DNA of 35,023 nt from the NCBI GenBank assembly GCA_900770405.1, contig CAAGKL010000101.1, positions 1 to 35,023 on the forward strand. The letters are read 5' to 3'. Below the pieces are notes generated by a model. The model worked only from the letters and a program-made list of their open reading frames with translations. It was not told where the DNA came from and ran no database searches. Both the position numbers and the translations under genes were made by a program. Each line of letters opens with the position of its first letter. Positions within the stretch are counted from its first letter, which is position 1. Origin of the DNA: Clostridia bacterium. Its GTDB lineage: Bacteria > Bacillota > Clostridia > UBA1381. Shown here one piece after another: positions 14,074-23,180 of the stretch.

Positions 14074-14401
14074 AAATTCCTTTCCTTGCCCTCGGTTGTT
14101 TTACCTCCGCCGTAGATGTAATCGGAAAGAGGAATATTTCGGAACTGTTTATATCGCTTGAATAGAATATGCCCGCGGTCTTATCGTGCATAGACCGGAA
14201 CTGAGGAGAATTTAGCAAAAGTAATGTGTAAGCCGCTGCAAGCTATATTTAGCTGTTTTTAGGAAATATAGTGCCGTATTGCGAGCGGGAATTCAGCTTT
14301 TTATCAAAACCAAACACAAAACATTACACGAGTGAACATATTCCTTGCTGTAATGTTTTTATTTATGCACTGTTGCTATATAAATACGGTGAAATTTTCG
14401 G
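14074..14401. other. Intergenic DNA without a convincing gene
   Basis: On the - strand, 14060-14165 contains a short open stretch with protein-like character (PLSDYIYGGGKTTEGKERNF), but it has stops on both sides and no start. It may be a piece of a lost gene. The rest holds one long-looped inverted repeat (listed separately) and nothing else I can support. Confidence 0.4.
14318..14359. terminator. 11-bp inverted repeat with T-rich tail (possible terminator)
   Basis: AAAACATTACA (14318-14328) and TGTAATGTTTT (14349-14359) are perfect inverted repeats with a 20-base loop. T residues follow on the + strand and A-rich sequence lies before the left arm. It could end stray transcription from the element remnant before the glycan locus; it is weak because the stem is AT-rich. 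Confidence 0.4.
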
Positions 14402-14493
14402 TAAACTGATACTTTTTCATAATAATATGATTATATGTCGACGAAAAAATGCGGTTTTTTGACATTGAATTAAATATCCCCGTCTGATAAAAT
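14402..14493 (+). promoter_or_regulatory. Regulated promoter A (box, -35 region, extended -10) of the intracellular beta-helix gene
   Basis: The 16-bp box TAAACTGATACTTTTT lies at 14402-14417. TTTTGACATTG lies at 14457-14467, and TGATAAAAT forms an extended -10 ending at 14493. TTGAAT (14465-14470) stands 17 bases before the -10 hexamer, so it rather than TTGACA may be the true -35. The same three elements recur with identical spacing before 23337, which marks them as a shared regulatory unit. Confidence 0.75.
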
Positions 14494-14519
14494 TAATATA
14501 ACAAATGATAAAACGAAAT

Positions 14520-14566
14520 GGAGGGACATCGGATAGCAGGTATAGGAAAATCCGATAATAAGTCAG
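14520..14566 (+). promoter_or_regulatory. Leader hairpin separating the ribosome-binding site from the start codon
   Basis: The only good ribosome-binding sequence, GGAGGG (14520-14525), is 41 bases from ATG 14567. Between them ATCGGAT (14528-14534) pairs perfectly with ATCCGAT (14550-14556). Folding this 29-base hairpin would bring GGAGGG to an effective distance of about 12 bases. Confidence 0.5.
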
Positions 14567-15865
14567 ATGGCAGTTTATTATGTAGATCCGAAAGACGGAA
14601 ATCCGGAAAATGACGGTCTCAGCAGCCTGACGCCGATCTGCTCTTGTGATGATGTTGACTTTAAAGCCGGGGATACGTTGCTTTACAAGCGTGGGAGCTT
14701 CATACGCGGGAGAATGAACAATAAAAGCGGCACAAAGGATAAGCCGATAGTATACGGAGCGTACGGAGATGGCGCTGCACCGACGTTCTGCGGTTCGAGT
14801 GACATAGGCTCAAGGGAAAATTGGCGGGAACTTGACCGCAATATATGGGTTTACGAAAATGCAGCGTCAGAGACGGCAAATCTCATATTTAACAATTCCG
14901 ACAAATGCGGCAGCCTGAAGTGGTCGGTTGACGAGCTGAGGCAGCAGGGGGATTTTTATGACAGCTTCTTCGGCGTTTACTCGCAAAAAAAGCAGCCTCC
15001 GGAGCAGCACAGACTGTATATGTATTCAAAGGGCAATCCGGGGGATATTTATTCGGCGATTGAGTGCGCAACCTGCGAAATGCGGACGCTTGCGTCAAAC
15101 GGCGAGAATATGATTTTTGACGGACTGCGCTTTATCAACAACGGAATACACGCAATTGCCGGGGAAGGCAAAAGCAGAAATATCATAATAAAAAATTGTG
15201 TATTCGAGTTTATCGGCGGTGCGGTTTACGATGATGTGCGAAAAATAAGATACGGAAATGCAATCGAGTTCTGGAATGTCGGTGAAAACATCGAGGTCAG
15301 CGGCTGCTACTTCAACAATATCTATGATTCGGCGATAACGCACCAGGGCTGCTCGAAATGTATGCCAGCGGATAAGCTTGTTATAAAGGACAATGTGTTT
15401 ATCAGGTGCGGTATGGCAGCGTATGAGCAGCGAGACAGAATGCCGAAAAATTCCGTTTTTGAAAATAACATATGTATTGATGCGGGCGAGGGCTTTTCGA
15501 AAAACGGAATGAAAATGCCGAGAAGGTCGGAAATCTGGCCGCAGCCGATGGGACATCACATTTTCCTGTGGAGAATAAACAACCCGACCAAGGACGACGG
15601 ACTTGAAATAAAGAACAATATTTTCTACAACGCACCCTACGGCGCGGCAATTTACTCGATCGCCTCGGAAAATGCGGAAAAGCAGGTCAGGCTTGAGGGC
15701 AATACATACTATACCGAAAATCGCGAGAATATATGCCGGTGGAACGGGAAAAATTATTCCGATTTTAAAGATTACAGCAGGTATGATACTAACTCGCGCA
15801 ATATTAAGCTTGACATTAAAGCACTGCTCAATCAATGGCTGACAGTGCATAATATGTGTGGCTGA
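14567..15865 (+). CDS. Right-handed parallel beta-helix protein, cytoplasmic (putative glycan-active enzyme)
   Basis: This 432-residue protein has no signal peptide. It opens with YYVDPKDGNPENDGLSSLTP and FKAGDTLLYKRGSFIRG, the usual entry strand region of polysaccharide-active beta-helix proteins. Repeated helix rungs follow (NMIFDGLRFINNGIHAIAG, NIIIKNCVFEFIGGAVYDD, NIEVSGCYFNNIYDSAITH, LVIKDNVFIRCGMAAYEQ, GLEIKNNIFYNAPYGAAIYS; about residues 180-375). Many pectate-lyase-like lyases and hydrolases share this fold, but no catalytic triad could be assigned. Together with the cytoplasmic GH2 enzyme and the LplBC-type importer it probably acts on imported oligosaccharides. Its promoter matches that of the exported block. 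The first ATG in frame is used; the start context is unusual (see the leader hairpin). Confidence 0.8.
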   Translation: MAVYYVDPKDGNPENDGLSSLTPICSCDDVDFKAGDTLLYKRGSFIRGRMNNKSGTKDKPIVYGAYGDGAAPTFCGSSDIGSRENWRELDRNIWVYENAASETANLIFNNSDKCGSLKWSVDELRQQGDFYDSFFGVYSQKKQPPEQHRLYMYSKGNPGDIYSAIECATCEMRTLASNGENMIFDGLRFINNGIHAIAGEGKSRNIIIKNCVFEFIGGAVYDDVRKIRYGNAIEFWNVGENIEVSGCYFNNIYDSAITHQGCSKCMPADKLVIKDNVFIRCGMAAYEQRDRMPKNSVFENNICIDAGEGFSKNGMKMPRRSEIWPQPMGHHIFLWRINNPTKDDGLEIKNNIFYNAPYGAAIYSIASENAEKQVRLEGNTYYTENRENICRWNGKNYSDFKDYSRYDTNSRNIKLDIKALLNQWLTVHNMCG

Positions 15866-15879
15866 CCACCTTTTTCCAT

Positions 15880-15929
15880 ACGAAAGTATCGGTTTTTATA
15901 TTGAAAAAACATACTTTTTATGATAATAT
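15880..15929 (+). promoter_or_regulatory. Promoter B of the araC-type gene with an inverted regulator box
   Basis: TTGAAA (15901-15906), a 17-base spacer and TGATAATAT (-10 at 15924-15929) form a clear promoter. Just upstream, GAAAGTATCGGTTT (15883-15896) is, on the - strand, a 12-of-14 match to AAACTGATACTTTT of the box in promoters A and C. A further CATACTTTTT lies in the spacer. This placement suits autoregulation, possibly repression. Confidence 0.6.
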
Positions 15930-15973
15930 AGCAGAGACTGCTGTCGGCGGTACTAAACTGTAGAGGTGACTGT

Positions 15974-16885
15974 ATGAGAGAATATGATATTGAGGACAGC
16001 CTGATACATTTTAACGGGTTCTGCACTGCTTACATAGAATTTGGCTGTTATGTTCAGGAGCATACACATAATGCGCTCGAACTGGTATATACGGTATTCG
16101 GTCACGGCGAGCATATTATAGACAATAACAAGCTGAAGGCGAAGCGCGGCACGCTGATTGTTATGGACTACAACTGCGTGCATAAAATACAGTCGTGGGA
16201 GACGATGAAGTATTATAACGTTATGTTTAATGCCGGTTTTCTGACGGATAAAATTGACAAAATGTCAAGGCTTCGCGAGCTTATGAAGGAGCATTTCGGC
16301 TTTGAACTGTCAAAGGGCTATATGTGTGTGGAATTTCAGGACGAGGAGACGATAAAAAAGGTTGAGGAGCTCTTTTTTGAAATGCTGGAGGAGGGTATGC
16401 AAAAGAGGGACAGATATATCCCGATTACGCAGTGTCACTTAAACGAAGTCATTAACCTGATGCTCAGGAGCAGCTGCGCGGAGGAGAGAAACCCGGACGA
16501 TATTGTTCTGATGAAAGCAATGGATTATGTCAGAAGTCACAGTGATAGCGCGCTGAAGCTTGAGGAGGTGGCAGACAGGTTCAACCACAAGCCGGAGTAT
16601 TTCTCGCAAAGGCTGAAGGAATACTGCGGAATGAGCTTTAAGCAGCTTTTGATATCAAAGCGCCTGAATGATGTTGTTGATGATCTGATGGAAACCGATG
16701 ACTCCATCAACGAGATTATTGTAAGACACGGATTTACCAACAAAACATATTTTTATAATGTTTTTGAAAAAAATTACGGCGTAAAACCGAAATTTATCAG
16801 GGAATACAGGAACAATTATTTAAGATACATTGAGCTGAAGGCAAAATATAAAACAAAGCTGACGGAATTTCAAAATAAAATATGA
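15974..16885 (+). CDS. AraC-family transcriptional regulator
   Basis: This 303-residue protein has an N-terminal cupin-like sensing domain (QEHTHNALELVYTVFGHGEH to RGTLIVMDYNCVHKI, about residues 30-77) and a C-terminal pair of helix-turn-helix motifs (ALKLEEVADRFNHKPEYFSQ, then FKQLLISKRLNDVVDDLM and INEIIVRHGFTNKTYFYNVF, about 192-275). Regulators of this type beside LplABC transporters sense a sugar or oligosaccharide and activate uptake and degradation genes. Start ATG follows GAGGTGACTGT. It is the first gene of an operon with the transporter genes. The boxes shared by three nearby promoters are candidate binding sites. Confidence 0.92.
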   Translation: MREYDIEDSLIHFNGFCTAYIEFGCYVQEHTHNALELVYTVFGHGEHIIDNNKLKAKRGTLIVMDYNCVHKIQSWETMKYYNVMFNAGFLTDKIDKMSRLRELMKEHFGFELSKGYMCVEFQDEETIKKVEELFFEMLEEGMQKRDRYIPITQCHLNEVINLMLRSSCAEERNPDDIVLMKAMDYVRSHSDSALKLEEVADRFNHKPEYFSQRLKEYCGMSFKQLLISKRLNDVVDDLMETDDSINEIIVRHGFTNKTYFYNVFEKNYGVKPKFIREYRNNYLRYIELKAKYKTKLTEFQNKI

Positions 16886-16897
16886 GGAGGAATAGAA

Positions 16898-18391
16898 ATG
16901 AAAAAGAGGATCATAAGTGCAATGCTTGCAATAGCCGCGGGTGTGTCGGCGGTGGGAGGACTGTCGGGCTGCGGCGGAAGCGGCGGAACGCTCAAATGGG
17001 TACAACTCGGCGACAAGCAGCCGAAAAATGACGCAATACTCGAAAAGGTAAATGAGATAATTGAGCCGGAGCTCGGAATGAAGCTTGAAATAGAATACAT
17101 AGATACAGCATCTTTTTCCGAGAAAGCAAAGATGCAAATGGCGTCGGGCAGTGCGTTCGACGTTATATGGGCGGGGTATCTGAACGACTACCAGACCGCG
17201 GTGACGCTTGAGGGGCTCAAGGATATAACCGACTATCTTGATAATATAGAGATGGCGGACGGAAGTGTTGTAAAAATGAGTGATGCGGTAGAGGAATACT
17301 TCCTTGATGCGGCAAAGATAGACGGCAAAATTTACGGTATTCCGAATATGCAGGTGATATCAAACCCGCTTACATACAAGGTGCGCAAGTCGGTTGCCGA
17401 GGAGTGCGGGCTTAATTTGGAGGCGCTTGAAAAGGCGGCTCACGAGGTGAAGGATCTTTCAAGCTCCGAAAAATATATGAATATGCTTACGGCGGAAATG
17501 GATAAGGTTCATTCAAAAAGACCGGATTTGTATACGACAAATCCGTCGACAAACCCAGCATCGAGAAATATATATGAGGAAATTATAGGCGGAGTCGGCA
17601 TAAGGAAGGACGGCAGCAGCTCCGAGGTTGTAAACATAAAAGATACAGATGAGTTTAAATGCGGTGTGGATAAAACCAGAGAATGGTTTGAAAAGGGCTA
17701 TATCAGAAGCGACATAGCGAGCAAGGGTAATGCTTTGACCTCGGATGACGAAGAAAATCAGTGCGCATTTGTTCAGACGACATGGAAGCCGGGTCAGGAG
17801 GAGAGCGATGCGAGAAAGGCCGGCGAGGAGGTAGTGTACTCGCAGATAGAGGTTCCGTATGTGTCACGAACAGATCCGCTTTTGACAATGCTTGCTGTCA
17901 GTGAAAATTCAAAGCACACCAAAGAGGCTGTGAAGCTGATTTATATGCTTAATACAAATAAGGAGCTGTATAACCTTTTGTGCTGGGGCATTGAGGGCGA
18001 GGACTATACCAAAAATTCTGACGGAACGATTACGGATATTGAAAATTCGGGATATGATGTCGGAAAAAATGCGTGGAGATACGGGAATCAGTTTAACTCG
18101 TTCATAACCTCGGGTCAGCAGCCCGATGTCTGGGAGCAGACCAAGCAGATGAATGACGAGGCGGTCAAATCGCCGGCGATGGGATTTGTGCCCGACACGA
18201 ATTCCATTATGACAGAGCTGGCGAATATAACGAACGTAAATGCGGAATACAAGGCGAGAATGGAATTCGGCACAGCGCCGAGAAGCGAGTACTGGGACGA
18301 GTATATGCAAAAGCTTGAGAATGCGGGAATTGACAAGGTAAGAGAAGAGATACAAAAACAGTACAATGAGTTCTTGGCAGCGAATAAATAA
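16898..18391 (+). CDS. Sugar ABC transporter substrate-binding lipoprotein (LplA/YtcQ type)
   Basis: This 497-residue lipoprotein starts with a signal peptide ending in the lipobox LSGC (Cys25) and a Gly/Ser spacer. The mature part follows the bacterial type 1 solute-binding layout: TLKWVQLGDKQPKNDAILEK, then SGSAFDVIWAGYLNDYQTAV and the C-terminal helical half with PAMGFVPD. I recall the C-terminal region as DUF3502-like. It is anchored outside the membrane and binds an oligosaccharide for the two permeases encoded next. GAGGAGG precedes the ATG. No ATPase gene lies nearby, as is normal for this group, which shares an MsmX-like ATPase. Confidence 0.9.
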   Translation: MKKRIISAMLAIAAGVSAVGGLSGCGGSGGTLKWVQLGDKQPKNDAILEKVNEIIEPELGMKLEIEYIDTASFSEKAKMQMASGSAFDVIWAGYLNDYQTAVTLEGLKDITDYLDNIEMADGSVVKMSDAVEEYFLDAAKIDGKIYGIPNMQVISNPLTYKVRKSVAEECGLNLEALEKAAHEVKDLSSSEKYMNMLTAEMDKVHSKRPDLYTTNPSTNPASRNIYEEIIGGVGIRKDGSSSEVVNIKDTDEFKCGVDKTREWFEKGYIRSDIASKGNALTSDDEENQCAFVQTTWKPGQEESDARKAGEEVVYSQIEVPYVSRTDPLLTMLAVSENSKHTKEAVKLIYMLNTNKELYNLLCWGIEGEDYTKNSDGTITDIENSGYDVGKNAWRYGNQFNSFITSGQQPDVWEQTKQMNDEAVKSPAMGFVPDTNSIMTELANITNVNAEYKARMEFGTAPRSEYWDEYMQKLENAGIDKVREEIQKQYNEFLAANK

Positions 18392-18428
18392 CAGCATTTA
18401 ATCGGCGGGAAACGGAAAGGGGTTTGCG

Positions 18429-19391
18429 ATGAAGGCAACGGAAGCGGCGGCAAAAACCGGACGAAAAAGGAAAAAAAGACTTACAAAAAGCGACAGGCAG
18501 CTGTATTCGCTGGCGTTGATACCTGTGTTGATTGTATTTATCTTTCGGTATATGCCGATGGGCGGACTTATAATAGCATTCAAGAATTACAAATTCAGCC
18601 GGGGAATATTCGGCAGCGAATGGGTCGGACTTGCCAATTTTGAATTTTTCTTTAAATCAAACGTATTTGTGCAGCTTGTCCGCAACACGCTCTTTAACAA
18701 TATACTGTTTATTCTGTTCGGAACTGCGGCATCGCTTCTGGTGGCGATACTGCTGTTTGAGGTAAAGCGCCGCAGTGCGACAAAGGTGTTTCAGACGCTG
18801 ATGATAACGCCGTATTTTATGTCTTGGGTAATAGTTGCATATATGGCATATGCGATATTAAATCCGAGCTACGGATATTTAAATCAGCTCCTGGCGCTGC
18901 TCGGAATACAAGGTCCGGACTGGTATTCAAAGCCGAATGCATGGCCGGCGATACTTACCGTGACGTACGTATGGAAAAATGTCGGCATGGACTCGGTGGT
19001 GTATTACGCCGCGCTGATGGGACTGGATACGAGCCTGTTTGAGGCAGCCGAGGTTGACGGAGCAAACAAGCTGCAAAGAACCCTGCACGTGGTGCTGCCG
19101 AGTATGCTTTCGCTGATTTCGATACTGACAATATTGAAAATCGGAAATATATTCCGCGCTGATTTCGGACTGTTTTACACCGTAACACAGGACGGCGCGA
19201 GCGGAAATCTGTATCAGACAACAAATGTAATAGATACGTATATTTTCAGAACATTCCGTGAGAATGCGGCGGGGAACTCGTATGGACTCACAACGGCGGT
19301 CGGACTTCTGCAGTCGGTTGTCGGTATGGTAACTGTACTTCTTACAAACTGGGGCGCGAAGAAGATAGACCCGGATATAGCGCTGTTCTGA
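18429..19391 (+). CDS. Sugar ABC transporter permease, LplB/YteP type
   Basis: This 320-residue inner-membrane protein has a basic N-terminus (KTGRKRKKRLTKSDRQ), six predicted helices, and the group-specific opening YMPMGGLIIAFKNYKFSRG with WVGLANFEFFF. The cytoplasmic coupling segment EAAEVDGANKLQRTLHVVLP (EAA motif, about residues 208-227) contacts the ATPase. AAGGGG precedes the ATG at 18429. It forms a heterodimer with the next gene product. LplB/YteP homologues in Bacillus import rhamnogalacturonan or similar complex oligosaccharides; the substrate here is not proven. Confidence 0.92.
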   Translation: MKATEAAAKTGRKRKKRLTKSDRQLYSLALIPVLIVFIFRYMPMGGLIIAFKNYKFSRGIFGSEWVGLANFEFFFKSNVFVQLVRNTLFNNILFILFGTAASLLVAILLFEVKRRSATKVFQTLMITPYFMSWVIVAYMAYAILNPSYGYLNQLLALLGIQGPDWYSKPNAWPAILTVTYVWKNVGMDSVVYYAALMGLDTSLFEAAEVDGANKLQRTLHVVLPSMLSLISILTILKIGNIFRADFGLFYTVTQDGASGNLYQTTNVIDTYIFRTFRENAAGNSYGLTTAVGLLQSVVGMVTVLLTNWGAKKIDPDIALF

Positions 19392-19405
19392 TAGGGGGAT
19401 AGAAA

Positions 19406-20284
19406 ATGCGAAAAAGTAATATAGTTTTGCAGGGTGTGCTCTATGCGGTGTTTACACTGCTGTGCCTTGCTATAATCTTTCCTTTCTGGCTACTTGTGAG
19501 TGCGTCGCTTTCCGATTCCGGCGTTCTTGCCGCGAAGGGGTATCAGATATGGCCCAGCCCGGTGGATTTTTCGGCATATGCATATGTGTTTAAAAATCCC
19601 GACCGCATATTGAGAGCATACGGAGTGACGGCAGTATATTCCGTAGCGACTATGATTTTGGGCGTTGTGCTTATGGCGATGATTGCGTATACGATTTCGA
19701 GGAAGAAGCTGCGCGGAAGAGGGGCGCTGAACTTCTATCTGTATTTCACGATGCTCTTCGGCGGCGGGCTTGTGCCTACATATATAATCGTTGCAAAGTA
19801 CCTGCACCTGAATAATACGATATGGGTATATATCCTTCCGATGCTGATAAATCCGTGGTATGTCTTTATGATACGTACGTTTTTTGCGGGCATACCGGAG
19901 GAAATAATCGAGTCGGCAACGATTGACGGAGCGTCGGAGTACAGAATCTTTTTTCAGATGATAATGCCGCTTTCCAAGCCGGTTCTTGCTACGGTTGCAT
20001 TGTTTACATTCCTGACGGGGTGGAATGATTGGAATACGGCGCTGATCTATATAACAGACGAAAAGCTTTACAGTCTGCAGTATCTGCTACAGTCAATAAT
20101 GGAAAACATAAACCAGCTGAAGCAGAACCAGATGGCGGCGAGTATGTCCGGGATGGAGGATATACCCGCCGAAACCGTGCGAATGGCGATGGCGATAGTT
20201 GTTGCCGGACCGGCATTGTTTGTGTTCCCGTTCTTCCAGAAGTATTTTGTTAAGGGGCTTACTGTTGGCTCGGTAAAGGGATAA
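19406..20284 (+). CDS. Carbohydrate ABC transporter permease, LplC/YtcP type
   Basis: This 292-residue second permease opens with hydrophobic VLYAVFTLLCLAIIFPFWLL, then VPTYIIVAKYLHLNNTIWVY, and the coupling loop ESATIDGASEYRIFFQMIMP (EAA motif, about residues 171-190). The C-terminus FFQKYFVKGLTVGSVKG is the family hallmark and gives confidence that it is complete. GGGGGA precedes ATG 19406, 14 bases after the previous stop. It is followed by an attenuator-like hairpin. Confidence 0.93.
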   Translation: MRKSNIVLQGVLYAVFTLLCLAIIFPFWLLVSASLSDSGVLAAKGYQIWPSPVDFSAYAYVFKNPDRILRAYGVTAVYSVATMILGVVLMAMIAYTISRKKLRGRGALNFYLYFTMLFGGGLVPTYIIVAKYLHLNNTIWVYILPMLINPWYVFMIRTFFAGIPEEIIESATIDGASEYRIFFQMIMPLSKPVLATVALFTFLTGWNDWNTALIYITDEKLYSLQYLLQSIMENINQLKQNQMAASMSGMEDIPAETVRMAMAIVVAGPALFVFPFFQKYFVKGLTVGSVKG

Positions 20285-20286
20285 TG

Positions 20287-20325
20287 AAACGCAGCCCGTG
20301 CCGTTGGTGCGGAGCTGCGTTTTTT
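20287..20325 (+). terminator. Terminator or attenuator between permease and GH2 genes
   Basis: AAACGCAGC (20287-20295) pairs with GCTGCGTTT (20314-20322). The loop contains a further short CCG/CGG stem, and a T run follows to 20325. It starts three bases after the permease stop and lies 24 bases before the next gene, which has no visible promoter of its own. Partial read-through probably sets a lower level of GH2. Confidence 0.8.
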
Positions 20326-20348
20326 AAATTTTTAAAGGAGATATAAAT

Positions 20349-23180
20349 ATGGCAAAGGATTATTTTGCGGATATTGCCGCGGGCGGAATAGGCGGCAGGA
20401 GTGAGCTTTTGTGCGAGCAGACCCCTGCGCCGCACGACAGAACTGAGTGTCGGCTGGGAGCGGCGGCAAAACCTGTGGAATTTGAACACAGAAGTAATTC
20501 AAAAGAGGAATTATACGCCGAGCTTGAGGCGCTCAGAGAAAAAATGCGTCCGTTTTTGGCAGATAATGCGCCGGAGATTAAGCAGTACAGCAAAAGAAAA
20601 TATATAGACGAGTTTTTGCTCGATAAAAAGGAAAGGGTAAAAATACCGCACTACGGCGGCCCGATTGGCTATGCAAAGCAGGTATATGAGGCGGAATTTG
20701 ATATATCCCGGAGGGATGACAAGGCGTATTATGTATGTTTTAACGGTGCGGATTATTATGCGGTGGTATATGTTAATGATACCTGTGTCGGTACGCACGA
20801 GGGATTTTTTTCGCCTTTTGAATTTCAGATAACGGACGAAATCAGAGACGGCAAAAATTCGCTAAAAATCGAGCTTTACAATGATTACATATATATGGGC
20901 AACGGTTATATCGGCGAAGAACAATGCGAGGGCGATAAGCTGTACGCCGCAACCGGCTTGGGCTGGGACGATCCGGCGGAGGGGTGGCATCATTGCCCCG
21001 CCGGAATGGGCATATATGCGGGCGTGTATATCGAGGAGAGAAACCCGGTTCATATTTCGGAGCTTTATGTGCGCGCACTTCCCGAGGAGAATGCGGCGGA
21101 GCTGTGGATTGAGGTAAATAACGCATTTTATGATAATAAAAATATTCAAATAAAGTATTCGGTATACGGTCAGAATTTTATACAGACGGTTTGCGAAAAT
21201 GAGATTTACACTCCGAAAACCGCCAATACCGTCGGTCTGGGTGACAGCTTTACGGCGGCGCAGCTCAAAGATAAGATTGGGTGCGGAATTGATATGCCGG
21301 CGAAAAATGGCAGAAATCTGTATAAGATAAGAATTAAGATGGAAAATGCACGACTGTGGGATACGGATACGCCGTATCTGTATCAGCTACAGGTAACAGT
21401 CATAACGGACGGCGCCGATACGGACTGCAAATGCACATCATTCGGAATGAGAAGCTTCCGTGAGGATTTGAAATCCGAAAAGAAGGGTATGCTTTATCTG
21501 AACGGCAGGAAAATTCGGCTTCGCGGCGCGAACACAATGGGCTTTGAACAGCAAGACGTGCTTCGCGGCGATATTAAACAGCTCATAGACGATATTCTGC
21601 TTGCAAAGCTATGCAATATGAATTTTCTGCGCCTGACCCAAAGACCTGTGCAAAATGAAGTATATGAATACTGCGACAGGCTCGGGCTTATGACGCAGAC
21701 GGACTTACCGCTATTCGGCTGTATGCGGCGCACAAAGCTTTGCGAGGGAGTGCGTCAGGCTGAGGAAATGGCGCGTATTGTGCGAAAACACCCCTGCAAT
21801 GTGATAATCTCTTACATCAACGAGCCATTCCCGAATGCGAACAACGAGCCTCACAGGCATCTTGAAAGAAATGAGCTCGAGGACTTTTTCACGATGTGTA
21901 ACCTTGCGGTAAAAATGCAAAACCCGGATCAGGTCATAAAGCACATTGACGGCGATTATGACCCACCTACGGAGGGAATGCCCGATAACCACTGCTATCC
22001 TATGTGGTACAACGGACACGGTATAGACATCGGCAGACTTTATAAAGGATATTGGCTCAGCGTGAAGCCGGACAGGTATTACGGCTGCGGCGAATACGGC
22101 GCGGAGGGATTGGATTTTTGCGAGGTAATGCGCGAATGTTATCCGAAGGAATGGATAAAAGAGCCGTTCGACCCATCAAATATTGTCAGAGCGCAGACAG
22201 GAAGCTTTCACCGTTTTTTCTATGACACTCAGGATACAATGGAGGATTGGGTGCGCGAAAGTCAGGAGCATCAGCGCTTCGCGACAAAGCTTATGACGGA
22301 GGCGTTTAGGCGTAACGACAATATGATTTCAAGCGCGATTCATCTGTTTATCGACGCGTGGCCGAGCGGCTGGATGAAAACGATTATGGACTGCAGACGC
22401 AATCCAAAGCCGGCTTATTTTGCATACCGTGACGCACTGTCGCCTGTTCTGGTGAGTATGAGGAGCGACCGATTTACATATTTTTCGGGCGAGACGATTT
22501 CGGTCGAAAGCTATGTATGCAATGACACGTCTGCCGAGGGGGCATACAGTATGGTGTTCGAGCTATATGGCAGCGGAAAAATGCTTGCATCGGGCAGGAA
22601 GAATTTTAAAATGCGCGAGTGCTGTGCGGAGTATTGCTGCGATGCGGTTTTTACCGCGCCGGAGACGGAGGATCGCGAAAGCCTTGCTCTGAAAGCATAT
22701 GTCTTAGACGAAAAGGGAAAGGCAATAAGTGAAAATTCGTTTAAAATAGAGGTTTTCGCAGACGTTGAAGTTAAGAAAAATGAAAACGTGGTTTTGATAA
22801 ATCCGCCGGTCGGCGAGCATATTATTGCCGGTGAAAGGGTGACGGTCAAGGAATGCGGAATGCTGCCGGTGCATTTCGTATCTGCGAAAACAGGATATAG
22901 CTTAGTTAAGGATTTTAAAACGAAAGATTTTTCTTACTGGTATGATAAAAGCGAGGATATGATTACACCGATTGCGGAAAAAACATTCACCGCCGACGGG
23001 TTTGAGCCGGTACTGATTAGTATGAACAAAAACAAGGAAGGCGAATGGACTGATGCTGTCATATGCGGTGAAAAGGAATATGAGGGAAAGCGCTATGTAA
23101 TATGTACTGCGGATTTAAGGTGCGAAAACCCTGTGGCTAAAAGATTCCTGGCAAATGTTATGAATAACGGCTGTCGATAA
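20349..23180 (+). CDS. Glycoside hydrolase family 2-like enzyme, cytoplasmic
   Basis: This 943-residue protein has no signal peptide. A jelly-roll sugar-binding domain (RDDKAYYVCFNGADYYAVVY, VNDTCVGTHEGFFSPFEFQI, NSLKIELYND; about residues 115-185) is followed by a beta-sandwich, the entry strand GMLYLNGRKIRLRGANTMGF (about 380-400), and a TIM barrel. YINEPFPN supplies the predicted acid/base Glu (about 492) and CGEYGAEG the predicted nucleophile (about 582). A C-terminal region of about 230 residues is beta-rich. Members of this family remove galactose, glucuronate, mannose or related units; the specificity cannot be read here. Co-location with the importer suggests hydrolysis of imported oligosaccharides. 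AAAGGAG precedes ATG 20349. Confidence 0.85.
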   Translation: MAKDYFADIAAGGIGGRSELLCEQTPAPHDRTECRLGAAAKPVEFEHRSNSKEELYAELEALREKMRPFLADNAPEIKQYSKRKYIDEFLLDKKERVKIPHYGGPIGYAKQVYEAEFDISRRDDKAYYVCFNGADYYAVVYVNDTCVGTHEGFFSPFEFQITDEIRDGKNSLKIELYNDYIYMGNGYIGEEQCEGDKLYAATGLGWDDPAEGWHHCPAGMGIYAGVYIEERNPVHISELYVRALPEENAAELWIEVNNAFYDNKNIQIKYSVYGQNFIQTVCENEIYTPKTANTVGLGDSFTAAQLKDKIGCGIDMPAKNGRNLYKIRIKMENARLWDTDTPYLYQLQVTVITDGADTDCKCTSFGMRSFREDLKSEKKGMLYLNGRKIRLRGANTMGFEQQDVLRGDIKQLIDDILLAKLCNMNFLRLTQRPVQNEVYEYCDRLGLMTQTDLPLFGCMRRTKLCEGVRQAEEMARIVRKHPCNVIISYINEPFPNANNEPHRHLERNELEDFFTMCNLAVKMQNPDQVIKHIDGDYDPPTEGMPDNHCYPMWYNGHGIDIGRLYKGYWLSVKPDRYYGCGEYGAEGLDFCEVMRECYPKEWIKEPFDPSNIVRAQTGSFHRFFYDTQDTMEDWVRESQEHQRFATKLMTEAFRRNDNMISSAIHLFIDAWPSGWMKTIMDCRRNPKPAYFAYRDALSPVLVSMRSDRFTYFSGETISVESYVCNDTSAEGAYSMVFELYGSGKMLASGRKNFKMRECCAEYCCDAVFTAPETEDRESLALKAYVLDEKGKAISENSFKIEVFADVEVKKNENVVLINPPVGEHIIAGERVTVKECGMLPVHFVSAKTGYSLVKDFKTKDFSYWYDKSEDMITPIAEKTFTADGFEPVLISMNKNKEGEWTDAVICGEKEYEGKRYVICTADLRCENPVAKRFLANVMNNGCR

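Noticed and set aside
14036..14218. Small - strand ORF after the HTH gene
   Set aside because: It has no ribosome-binding site or domain. A neighbouring frame shows a somewhat protein-like stretch but has stops on both sides; at most a scrap of a lost gene.
14459..14493. TTGACA at 14459 as the -35 for the -10 at 14488
   Set aside because: The spacer would be 23 bases. TTGAAT at 14465 gives 17 bases, so TTGACA is more likely part of a conserved activator region; the same holds at 23235.
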